Assembly (NCBI RefSeq): GCF_037975245.1
Contig: NC_092569.1
Span: 19,399,501 to 19,463,500 of the forward strand
From: Apostichopus japonicus
Lineage: Eukaryota > Echinodermata > Holothuroidea > Aspidochirotida > Stichopodidae
Length of the DNA stretch: 64,000 nucleotides
Reading direction: 5' to 3'
In this document: positions 1 to 12,500 of the stretch, one piece after another
Layout of the letters: each line of letters begins with the position of its first letter
Position numbering within the stretch: position 1 is the first letter of the stretch
The notes under the pieces: model-generated
Told to the model about the DNA's origin: nothing
Databases searched by the model: none
What the model saw: only the letters and a program-made list of their open reading frames with translations
Made by a program: the position numbers and the translations under genes

Positions 1-1213
1 GTCAGTCCTGAGTAGATGTTGAATAAACCAGCCTATATCGTCACGAGGCATCTCTCACACATAATGTAACACAAAATTAGCTTACTGAAAAAATGGTAAG
101 TGCAAGTTAATTTGATTTAATGCCAGGATTTTGATCAAATATTAAAATTCTGAAATAACTGTCATTAAGATATCAGACAGGCTGTATGCCTTGAATTACT
201 TTAGCTCTCACAAACGCATCTCAGATACGTAAAAGATTGACTCCTATCGGTTGGTTAACGGTTGGAAATGGAATAGCTAAAATGACCTAATTTGTGCTTT
301 GTTATCATAATCATTGTCAGGTATCATCATTGCTTTTTCTGCCTTAATGTGAAAGCACAATTTAAAACAGATGGTTGTGAAAATAAGTAGGATTGAAGGT
401 GATATAAACTTTTTTAGAAAGTATTTAGTTCTATGTTGATATTACTCCTTGTGAGATGCCTCTGTTTACATACAAATAGATGGCAGTATTTACATTTACA
501 GTACTATCAGAATACATGTTCATACGTTTCGTTTCTGTTGATGTTTGTTGTGATTATAATCAAAGACATTACAGAGAAATCAGCTATCATGTATGGTTGG
601 TAGGATATGTTAGTTTAAAACTTCTATCTATGTTTTGAGGCCTTGAAAGTGACTAGTTTAGTGTGTTATTCAATGGAACGATTAATTGATGTACACCATC
701 TATATCTGTCTGTCGGTCTACTGCGTATCTATATAAACCGTTTATAGTGTAATAGTTTGTGGACCTTCCTATATCTAACTATTGATCAAAGTCCCTGGTT
801 TATGGAGGAAGTACACAAGAACTGTTGCGACTATCGTTTCAGAAGTCGTATCAGATAAAGTATGCAATCATTGTAGTGTACGCATGTACTATGTACATCT
901 GAGATGTATCAAGCAACCCGATCGTCTTTCCGGTAAAAAATACTACACGTAATTATATCACTTTTTGTTGAGTATTTCAGTTATGGAACATAACCTGAAG
1001 CAACACATGATTAAAAAAAAATACACTTAATCTGAAACTATAAATGTTTGGAAATCAAGTTTAATATATATACTTGAACTTATCAGGCACAAGATATAGT
1101 TAGCTCATTTTAAAGAAAGCTTGTGCCATGGTTAGTTCTTTACATAACCTGAAGATAAAATGATCGAAAAATGTTTATTCTACTATCTTGACATTTATCA
1201 GACTGTAGATACG

Positions 1214-1242
1214 GTTTGTTGTTGTTGTTGTTGTTGTTGTTG
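1214..1242. repeat. (TTG)n microsatellite
   Basis: About nine uninterrupted TTG/GTT triplets in the upstream region of gene 1. Read on the minus strand it gives a run of Asn codons, which is an artefact and not a gene. Confidence 0.9.
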
Positions 1243-1699
1243 TGGTAAAGAATGAACCAGCCATGATTTCTTCTTTTCGATTTTAAGTCATTAACATATG
1301 GTTCATTTTTGGTATATATATCCCCCTGTAAGTTTTGCAAAGCCCTGATGTGAAATTTTGATCATTATTGTAAATCGTTGCTTAATGATTTTCAGTATTT
1401 ATGTTGCATACCCTTTCTGTTGTTACTAAATGTAGCACAGTATGACACTTGCCCTTTACCTTTTAGAATTTAGAGTAAACAGACAAGTCTACTTTTGATA
1501 TACTCTTTGAATTCAGTAAAATTTAAATGAATTATATATAATAATGTTTTAACTATTACCATATATGGATCCCATTCTCCAGGGACGTATTATGCTGGAC
1601 TTTAAAGGTGAAGGGGGGGGGGGGCAAAATTCCGACTGATTTATAAATCTGAACTTTTATGGAAAGTCCAAAGGCGAACAAATAATTTCATAAAGGAGG

Positions 1700-3190
1700 A
1701 GGACTGCCCTGGGGTCATTGAAAATGACTCCTACGTAGAGGGGGGGGGGTCTGGAGGTCCTCCCCACTTTCTGTTTTTAGGTATAGACGTCAAAAGGCAC
1801 ATTTCAACCTGACATGAAAGCGTTTCATCTAATACATCGTAACGTTTACTCACGAAAAAGATATTTGAATAGGAACATGTCGACAAATATGTTCAGTTTC
1901 ATCTTTCAAAAATTACCTGGGAATATTTTTACTTTCTAACTTCGACGTAACAGTTCAATCTGACGTGCAATTGGCAGAAAACGTGACGCATGTACAGAAA
2001 CATCAAGAAGCATCATATTATAATTGTAGTTATTCGTTATAAAATCCAGGTAAATTAGAAGTAGCACTGTAAACGAAAGGTTGTGCTGATAAAAAGTAAT
2101 AATGAACTCAAATGACCCCCCCTCCACTGATAGAGGTAGTCACCTGAATCTAGGGGGAGGGGGCACGTAGTGGTGTCTTGCTCCTTCAAACCCTAGAAGA
2201 ATTCTAAAAAATGGTTCATTCTGAGGCATAACTACATTTATATAGGTCTATATAATGTAGGTCTATGACGAAGCTCTAAAAAAAACATTGTGCTAATAAA
2301 ATGTAATGATTTACAATTTATTTGACTGATTTTTTACTGATTTAGGTAGGAGCCTCCACCGTCACCAGACGTACCAATGTGTTTGTGATGGAGGGAGTAA
2401 CTACAAGTCATTGAAACCGTTTTATATCAATTTAGGGGATATGGGGTCATAGAACCCAGATTTATTTTAAATTTAGATGTGAAATTGTCTGAGGCATATA
2501 CCATAAATGTGGTCCAAATAGGTATCCCAAAACGCATTTTTATTGATACTCTGTATGAGATTGTTATAAAATTAAAAAAAAAAAACATTCTTCCCCGGCT
2601 GACGATCTGAGATGGTCCCCAGCTCAATTTTTCACACCATTGCCCTCCATTGCCCCTCCATTGCCCCTGTATTGAGAGAAGCTTAGGATTTATACTTCAG
2701 AGAAGACTTTATGATATCGGAGACACCGCCTTCCGCCCCTCCTATCAGACATACAAACTGGGCTCATGTGAAACACCGAAGGGGAGATGCTACGTTTAAA
2801 TACTAGTGACGTACACAAGTGGGTGAGGGAGGGGGACATAGTTCAGTCGGAGATTTCTAGATTCAGTGTGCACAGAATTTGACCACCCGTGTCCCCTCCC
2901 TATTTCACCCCCCCACACAAAACCATGTCGTCTTAATACATGTTAGTGTTTGCTCACGACAAGATATTTGAAGAGGGACATGCTGACTAAAATAACCGTT
3001 CAGTCGGAGTTTTCTAAAAACAGTGGGGGAAGAATCCGACCATGTCATCGTCACGAAACAGTTCAATATGACGTGCAATTGATAGAGAGCGTGACGCATG
3101 TACAGGCACATCAAAAATCATTATTATTATTGTTATTATATTTGTAGTTACTCGTTATAAGATCCGGGTAATATTTTCCTCGTGTTTATA
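1700..3190. repeat. Imperfect ~1.1 kb tandem duplication upstream of gene 1
   Basis: The segment around 1943-2055 (cagttcaatctgacgtgcaa onward) reappears at about 3057-3170 with scattered substitutions and a small expansion of ATT repeats. A third relative lies at 63245-63360 upstream of gene 4. The boundaries are approximate. It seems to be part of the type-A promoter-proximal block. Confidence 0.6.
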
Positions 3191-3426
3191 CAATGGAATT
3201 GAACAAACCATTATACTGTAGCTTTCTGTAACCATCTTTAATTACATGCAAATGACCCTAAATGAAGGTCACAAGATGACAAATTCCATTCTTGCCGGTG
3301 ACATATGCTCTCTTGCTCCTCCGTACTTTTCTTTATTCCCGCTAAACTGCTGCCAAGTGTGCTTAACATCGATTTACTTTGATTCAGTGTTTCATAAAGA
3401 ATCAGCCAGAAACCATTATTTTCAAA

Positions 3427-3510
3427 ATGTGGATCCCAAGAAAGCTACGATTTCTTATACAATTTTGTTTCTTTGTCCTGTCAAGAAATATAATCTGTTT
3501 CCACGGAGAG
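3427..3510 (+). CDS. Gene 1 exon 1, type-A signal peptide
   Basis: Encodes 28 residues beginning MWIPRK, with hydrophobic core FLIQFCFFVL, then the donor GAG|GTGAGT (phase 0). Nearly the same exon starts gene 4, whereas genes 2 and 3 use an unrelated signal exon. The reading frame extends upstream without ATG, so the ATG at 3427 is chosen. Confidence 0.8.
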
Positions 3511-6500
3511 GTGAGTACATTTTTCCATTCTAATATTTCAGACTTTGTGGAATTTATTTTATTATAAAATTGTGATTATTGTATAAATAATTTAACGGTA
3601 ATTTTTACCTATTTCAATAAATAAAATGTTAAATATCATTTTACATACAATGTATAAAATAGTACTCACACTTTTCTTCGGTGAGGTAAATTTTAAATCC
3701 TGTAAGATTTTCTGCCTTTAGTTGGATTTAAACTTTAACAAATTTCATTAACTATTCTTAACAGGCTTGCTAAAAAAAACAGACAAAAAACAAATGGGTT
3801 CCTAAAATGTAAATGTATTAGTTTTCATCCCCAACTATAGGTAATTTATTTTATTTTTTCATTATATATTTTATACATATTTTTTCCATTGATTTCCAGA
3901 CATGAAAGCTATAATTAAAAAAAAAACTACTTGTTATTTAAAGTCAAGTGAAAAGTGTAAAGTATTTACTGTTGGCAGTTTTTAGATAGTTGTCATCTCT
4001 CAATATAGGCCATGCACGAGAAATCAAAGACACTTCTACTTTTTTTTATGGAATTCCAGAAGTAAAAGCTAGACGTTACAAATACATGGCATTTAAATGT
4101 TGCCCACTTTTAACTAACATTTGTAAGGACTATTGTTCAGAAAACTTTCTTGATTATTCTAAAAAATAATCTGTATAATAAAAGAGACTGTAAAATTCCA
4201 CTCGCGTCACAGACCGTCATTTCAAACAATATACAGACCGTAGTTAGATTTATTCTCTCAATAAGTTTGTGTGTGTTGTTCCTATTCTGATGTCATATCC
4301 CAATAAAGGTCCACACTGGTAACATATGATTCAATTTGTAGATCTATTTCAATTGATTTCCAAAAATCTAAGTACTACTAAAACATTGTATGTAAAACTA
4401 GCTCTCGTTGAACAAGCAGTTGTACAATCTATCTCCAATAAAACAGCAAAAAAAAACCCAGCAAACTCAGTGCTGTTTGATATTCTCGAAAAATGAATTT
4501 CTATTCTTTTAAATCAACCGACTGTTCATAAGGATTTTAAAAGCTATATTATATATCTTTATCTTCATTAGAGTTCTGTTAAATACAAGTTAAAGTATAT
4601 TATTTAGCGTTGATTGTTGGATTTTGAAGTCAATTTAAAGATCTTTAATGATTTATCAAATCTGATTGCGATTGATCAAACAAAGACATCTGTCTAGAGC
4701 CTGCTGCTATTTTACATTAAGAGTAAATAAAATCTCATCTCGTCCATTCTGAGAACTTTAAGTGCCTGTCATGATACTAATTTTAAGATTTACTTCTAAC
4801 CAAACTCAGACGAAACTTAATTTAGTGCATCAACTTCAAACGACTTTGACTTCAGTATTATCGTAGTTTGGAATTAAAAAAAAAATTGTACTCAAAATGT
4901 TGCATTACTTTATCATTAGCGGGCATGCATTCCTTCTGAACCAGTTACGATCAGCTTAACAAAATCTCAAATTAAATGTTCCTAAACCTATGCTGTATAT
5001 TATATATATTATAGACAACTATTAAAAATGAAGAAGAAGAAGAAGGAATTCAGAGGAATGTAAAATGATGCAAATTCTGATAGTATATGTACATTAAAAC
5101 AGTCGTGACTATATTTCTCAAACAAATCAATCTAGATTACAATTATTTTATACAAATTAAATCATATAAAACAACTTAAATACCTTTTTTTAAGATCTAA
5201 ATTTTTCAACTTCAAGATTGGGACAACTTTATCTAAACATTTACGCTGTAAACTTTTTCTGTCAAGTGCACAGTTTTGATCTACTCAATATTTTTACTTG
5301 CATTTGCGTCACCTGAAATTTCTCATACTACTCCTGCATACAACTATAACTATAAGCATACTTTACAGTGTCAAATCATTCTTCATTGTAACGATAATGT
5401 ATCCTACAAAATAAATAAATATAATATTAATCCCCTCCCTCCTTAAATAAAACAAGAACAATAAGCCAGAGAGGCGGTAGCCTAAAAGCGAAATCGTAGA
5501 GAAAACGGTCTTTAGTACAGTATCAAGATCGCTGATTCGATTCGTTGTAGAAGCTATTTTCACATTTGTGATATTATCTTTTCCTTCACACGCTCTTTAC
5601 CTTATTCACAAATCCAACCGAAAAAAAGAAACAAAGGCTTAATGTTGATATGTAGCTACAAATTCTAAGGTAAAGAAATATCTATTATTTTGGATAGTTG
5701 TCAATCAACTAACAGCGTTAAAAGAGTTTCTGTGTTAAGACTGTCAGAGTGTATCTTACGATATCTGATGCTTAATTCCCCACCAATGAACTAGACTTCG
5801 GCTAAATTCATAGCTTCAAAACAAAAAACTGAACATTTAAAGAGAAATCTGCATAGTGGTTGTGTTTGCATTTGGTTAATGTATAAGGTAAACGGATCTT
5901 TAAAATCGGCAAATTTAAATAAGACAATGTAGAAACACTGTAATTCATATCTAGGTCTATTTTTTAAAGTTCGAGATTTTTGTGTGTGTAGTAACGGCGT
6001 TCTTTAGATTGACAAGTCAAACTTCAGGTGAATGTAAATTAACGATTTGAAGAAACGTTTCCAATGGGAGATCAAAGGATATTCAAATCTCAGTTGAAAA
6101 CGAATCGGCCTCAAATTTGTTATTACTGAAATTTAGATAATTATCTACAGTTATTAAATCCTGAGAGCAATATAAGAACTTAATGAAAACTGTTAAACAA
6201 TGATCAGCATAAAGGAAATTGTATGTCTGAAGAACAGAAACTTTTGATCAAATTATCTTTTTTCACGCTTATTCTCGTGTACTTAGTTCAATGAACACTT
6301 AAAGCATTTTCAACCCGTTCACTGTAAAATAAATCAATTTTTGGCAATACTAATAAAATAAACTCTCTCTGACTGCCCCTCAACATTTTTTCGGAATATA
6401 CACAAATCAACACAAACCACACATTGTACTATTTTCTGCAAACAAAAGTTAACAGATTTTTTTTAAATTGGTTTAATGATCTCAACGCATTTCAACATGC

Positions 6501-9500
6501 AACATTTTATGACTTTTAGAACATTTATGACTGAACTCGATTCCAACTCCTATACACTAGCTTTACCTCAATCCTTGCTGTTATTAATCAAGTTAAGTAT
6601 AGGGAGGTATTTGCCATTTGCAGGAAACAGGCACAGCCGACTCAATCTCGTACACATGCCCTCATAGTTCACGACTGAAAATAAACTGTAAATAAGTAAA
6701 GGACATTCAAGTAAAATTGAAAATGTAGGGCAAAATATGTTAACTATATTTATCGCTAATAACATATGCATGATGCTTTTGATTCTCTTTTACTCAGAGT
6801 AATCAACAACTCTTTGTAGGAGCGACTGAAGGAAAAGGTCACAGTGAGTGTTTATTCATTTTCTATTAATTAACGTTTTTCTTATTTTTTCTATCTCCTG
6901 TTAATCGTACAATTTTTCATTGAATGATATTTTGTTACCTCATAATCCATGCCAAACATTTGTCACGGCAACATCTGTTAATATTATTATGATCACTCAC
7001 TCTCGTGTAATATGAGAAGAGAAATATTTCTTCTACTTATTACTTCCTTCAGTCAGAAGCAAGTAAATACACTTCGACAAAAAATAACGATAGTTTGAAA
7101 ACAATCTTCAACACTATAGATTTGAAATGTTTTCACAAATTGCATAATGAAGCCGTTCCTTATTTGTCAACACATGGTACGGTACGTTGTGAAATAGTAT
7201 GCTTGGTGGTCTTACATATCAGTCGGTAATAACGCTCATTTTTTAAATCAGTATTTATATCACTTTATATAAAAACCTTTTTAAAAGTTTATTTACATTT
7301 GACTGCTAAACTGGTAGATTATCTAAGCGACCTTTTAAAATTATCATTCAAGTTCTTTATTGCGTAAATAAGTTGCAATTTGTGTACCAAATACTTAAGC
7401 TTACATACATTTACGTCACATAAGTTCCAAGATTATATTTTGTACAAAAGCGAGAAACCTGAAATAAACTTTTCTTGGAAAGGAAGTGATGTCTGAATTA
7501 AGTTTAACGTTCAAAAGCAAATTAGTAATAGATTATGTTTTTATGTTTTTCAGAATATCATTTCATTTTGTTATTGTGTTTTTTTTGTTATAGTTTATCC
7601 GATACTAAAAACTGTTATTTTTATATCTTTCACTAAGCTTTAATTTTACCGTTTAGTTGAAATTTGACCATTTATATTTTGTATAACGTTACTGCAACTA
7701 TTTAGAGAAGTGTCGTCGTGACAAAATTTTCAATAGGTTATTGTTTTATAAAATATCACTGAATATTCAAGATATGTCAAGGCATACCAGGCTATCTTTC
7801 ATCATATCAATTGTAATATTATTTTACAAAACAACCGGTAGATTTGGTAAAATTGATCAATAAACTAAAAAGGCAAAACGTTCATCTGAGTTATTAAATA
7901 AATAAGCTTCTATATCGCGTCTAATGACGGGTTAAAGTCATATTTTCTGTTCAAACTCATCTTGTACTGTTGCAACTCATGTCTTACTATTGCAGCCTTG
8001 CTCTTGATATATTAATCTAACATTAAGTCTAGATGTAACATATTATTGTCTAATTAACTCATTTTGTGTTAACAATCTGGATGATTCACGGATGAACTTC
8101 TATATTTACATGATAACCTAATGATAATTCTTGAAGACAACTGAGTTCTCATGATATCAGAATCACCACTTGTTCTCCTCTACAGACTATTTTTTCCTTT
8201 ATCAACGTCCTGAATATCCAAGAGATTGCCAAGAAGTGTTGCATCGTTGTTCATCTACAAGTTCCAGTGGTGTTTATCTCATTAAACCAGACGGCTATGC
8301 CGAACCTTTCGAAGTCTACTGTGATAACACCGTAGATGATGGCGGATGGACGGTACGTAGTTCAAATTAAATTATGAACGTTGATGCCAGACATCAGCCG
8401 GATATTCAGCTTATTTTACCTAATTGAGCAATGTTTTATAATGTTAGCTCTCATGTTCCCCTAATTCTGAATTTTTTGATGATCATATGTACTTGTTTAT
8501 ACTTTTTCATAGAAATCATTTTAAGTTGATCACAATATACGTTTTATACTAAACTATAAAGAAAATTTTACTATTAACTATGCTAGAACTCGTTTCATTT
8601 GTCATCATTTCCATAATGTATCATAATATGTATATGAAATACTTCGTCACCCCGATGGTCAACTTCTAAAGATCTTAAAATGGGATCGCTCTGTATAGTG
8701 GTTAACAATCGGCCTTGTCACAAAATACAGAAAAAGGATTGTTGGAAACGTATATGAATGGTTGGCCTTACTAATAATTTTAATTTAACTTAATATCTAA
8801 TATGAATTATGTTCAAATTACTTGTTCTGTTATGCAGATCATACAACGTCGGTTTGACGGAACGATAAATTTTAATCGCAGCTGGGAAGATTATCAGCTA
8901 GGATTTGGGTTTCTTTCGAGTGAATTGTGGATCGGTAATAAGAGGCTTTCATACTTAACCAATCAAAAGAGATATCAACTCCGTATTGACTTGACGACAA
9001 CAGATGGTTCGTCTTTTTATGTGACGTATGACACATTCCGAATAAGCGATGACTTCAGCAACTACAAGCTCGTCAAAGCAGAAATAACCAACAGAACAGT
9101 AGGTAAATATATATTAAAAAAAAAACAACTTTCAGATATTACGTTTATTCATGTCCCAAATAAGTCTTATCTGGTCGATAAAATATTCGATATATATATG
9201 AGGAAATAAGAATGCAGGATGTGAAAGGATATGACGAATTTCAAGCTGACTAAAATGTTCACTATTAAATAGTGTGATGATACCTTTATCAATATTCAAG
9301 CTTTTATTTTTTCATTATAAGATTACTACCCTTCACCTTACTTCCTGTTTCTACTACAATGTTTTTGTTGGTATTATGTGCAGAACTTACTGATTAACTC
9401 CCATAGTTACACCCTTCTGTACAGCCATTCTCTGCAGCTATGTCATCTCCTATGCCTGATATTCATCCTATCATTTCAGTCTATTTTTGCTTCATTCATT

Positions 9501-12500
9501 GTTTTTTGGCTAATTAACCCAACTGTCTGTCCAAATGTCTTGTTTAAAAATGTCCTTAATTTGTCTTTGTTTCATTTTGTCTCAGAAGAAGATCCACCTA
9601 GGATTGATAAGCCAAACCCTTAACCTATTCAATTTACGAAATTGTATTTGATCATAATCTAGACTAAACTCAAGTATCATTTCAAAGTATTTTGGCAAAA
9701 ACTAGAACCATCTTGAAATGTCCCAGTTCCTTCTTGCGTATTAATACTTTTTTGCAAAGTGGTTCCGTTGTGGAGTAGAAAACTCAGACTCGGAACGTAT
9801 TTCGTAATTTATAGAAATTGTCAACCAAACACCAAACCACTGCTTGAAGTTATAACCCTTTATTAAGCCAAATTCGTTATGTTTCGTTACAGAGTTCATA
9901 ATAAGAATAGCTAATTTTTAAGTATTTTTTTCTTCATCTGTTAGGCTATGTAAATAACTACATTGAATGGTGTCCAACAAATAAAATCTACAATGAGTGT
10001 CAACTTTGCGAGGCTACTTGTGCAGATCCTGAAAGTTGTGTCAATGCTTCCTGCAAAGGATCTCATTCGTGTGTCTGTCCTGAAGGATTTTTGATGAACG
10101 GTGATAACTGCATCATAATAGAGGACTGCGGGTGTTACATCGAAAGTGAAACAGATGGAGTGAGAGGTGTGGTGTTAAAAGTAAGTATTTCCTTTCATAT
10201 AATTATATCTATTACCAACAGTGCAACAATTTAATTGATGCTTTCAAAAACTGGGGTTAGTGGATCGATTTGCATTTGCCTAAAACCTCTTCCAACCCGC
10301 ACCCTCTTCAATTTGGATATACACAATTTTGCCAGTAAAGTTTGGAAAACTGATATATCTTGTGCGTGTTTGCAGTATTTCATCTTATCACTACTTTAAG
10401 AAACCTTTTCAAATCCCTCAAGTTACTATGATACGTGTAACGTTTTTCTACTTTCCAGGAAGGAGGAATTTACGTCTCTCCAAACTGTGACAAGAAATGT
10501 TCTTGTACGGATAATCATCTTTCGTGTGACGATAGTTATCAATGCGATCCTAACGCAGATTGTGAAGAAAGGAGCGGTCTGTTACAATGTTACTGTCCGC
10601 CAGGATATAGCGGAGACGGCACACAGTGTAAGCCTACAGGCGGCACAGTCCCCTCTGACTGTAAAGAACTGTACAACAATGGCGAGAGAACAAGTGGCGT
10701 CTATGAAATTAAACCCACAATTTGGCCTGACTCTCCGTTTGAAGTTTACTGTAACATGTCTGACGGGGGAGGCTGGACGGTAAGTGTGACAGTTTTTCCT
10801 AAACCAGTGATCCGCAACTTTTACCCGAAGACACACAAGTCATCCGTGAGGACAAAACCAAGACCCACCAACGCCCCATCCCGTAGAACGGACGTTCAAA
10901 ATACATGAAAGCTAGCTTGGATTGTGAATATGATGTTCGATTTGCCCCCGTAAGCTAGTTTAAACAACGTTGCCGTAGGTAGAACACGGGAATAGGCTAC
11001 CCATCAGACGGAGAAAAATAAATGCCTAATTTATTGCCACTGTGAGCGCATTCCCTAAGAAGAATCATTCTCTAATGGTTGTTCCTTTGGATGAGGGTTG
11101 AGGGTTAATGTTTTATTTTTTATTTATTTTTATATTTTTAACCTGCAATAGGTATGACATCAAAATGTTAGTGATGAGAACCACTTCCAAATGACTATAC
11201 TTATGTAATACATACATGTTTCTTAAGAACCGACTCTTTACGTTGATTGTTTTAGGTATTCCAGCGTCGCGTTGATGATTCACAAGACTTTTACCTTTAT
11301 TGGGATGACTACAAGAATGGCTTTGGTAATCGAAGTCGGAACTTCTGGCTCGGAAATGAAAAGATATATAGCTTGACGAACCAAAGACAATATGAGCTCC
11401 AGATCGACTTTGTTAACCGTTACGGCGCTCCTTACTACGCCAAATACGAGTTCTTTCGTATCAGTGACGAGAACGATAACTTCAGGCTAGATATTGGAAA
11501 TTATTCTAACGGAGATGCAGGTAGGTTAATATCTCCCGAATTATCAACCATATCCTGTGATTTACTTCAGTTTGGCATTTTATATCATGTTTACTTAATA
11601 ACTAAGTGTTTATTCAGAAGTACAATATGTGTGATATAATTCACTAGCCAAACACTTACTAAAGTTTACGCAAGCTGGTTTACCTCTGTTGAAAATAAAC
11701 TTTTTAACTTGATGGCAGATCTTAGTGATTCATTTTGTAATAGTTTGTTGATCCAAGTAAAAAGCTATTGCATCTATTAGGAAGAAATCAAGGGACCAAA
11801 TGGACCTTCCAACACTCAAAATATAGACCTTTAGTTAGTAACATTTAAACCCGCCATATTATACAGTATCTAAATATTTCTACACTTCTTTGCATAAGGC
11901 TCACACATAGTGAAAAAAAAAATCTTCTATTCGACAAGATAGACCCGCCATATTATACAGTATCTAAATATTTCTACACTTCTTTGCATAAGGCTCACAC
12001 ATAGTGAAAAAAAAAATCTTCTATTCGACAAGATAGACCGAATACCTGCAGTTATTGTTAATGTAATCAGACATGTAATGTAGCGACCAAATATTTTTAC
12101 AAATCCATTACTCAAAAGGAAAATATGGAAATACCACAGGCTAAGATGATTATGAACCTTACGCAAAGCTTCACCCACACGTACAGACACACACGCGTGC
12201 CCCAAACATAAACTTAAATATGCATATAGTATCATTGTACGGTGCTGGACTCCCGAGTAGCTCGTGTTAGAGGGTACGATAAGATATCTGCCCTTGGAGT
12301 TGGTTTAAGTGGTAGGCTAAACATTCTAGAAATGAACGACTCGTTCAAGTTGAACTCAATTGATTGATTTACTCCTTCTTCGAATACAAAACAGCTGCAG
12401 TCGACATGCGTGGTCGCCTAGAGAAGCTACGTCATAAAATATCATTGTTGGTCATGTACAAAAAAAGGGGAGCTTCAAGGAGCTGACAGCATCAATTAAA

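Larger units (their letters stand above)
1..3426. other. Upstream region of gene 1, non-coding, repeat-rich
   Basis: I see no supportable gene here. The first ~1.5 kb is AT-rich unique-looking DNA. From about 1570 it contains G homopolymers (near 1612-1624 and 1740-1749) and an imperfect tandem duplication: the block near 1943-2060 recurs near 3053-3170 and again near 63240-63360 upstream of gene 4. The block near 2398-2520 also recurs near 21840-21960 and 44980-45100, inside intron 1 of genes 2 and 3, and near 62580-62690. This is the type-A upstream region and should hold the promoter of gene 1; I could not fix a TATA box or start site. Confidence 0.6.

Noticed and set aside
8802..9209. Start codon just before gene 1 exon 4 (MNYVQITC)
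   Set aside because: The leading residues are intron 3; a TATGCAG acceptor and phase match with exon 3 place the exon start at 8838.
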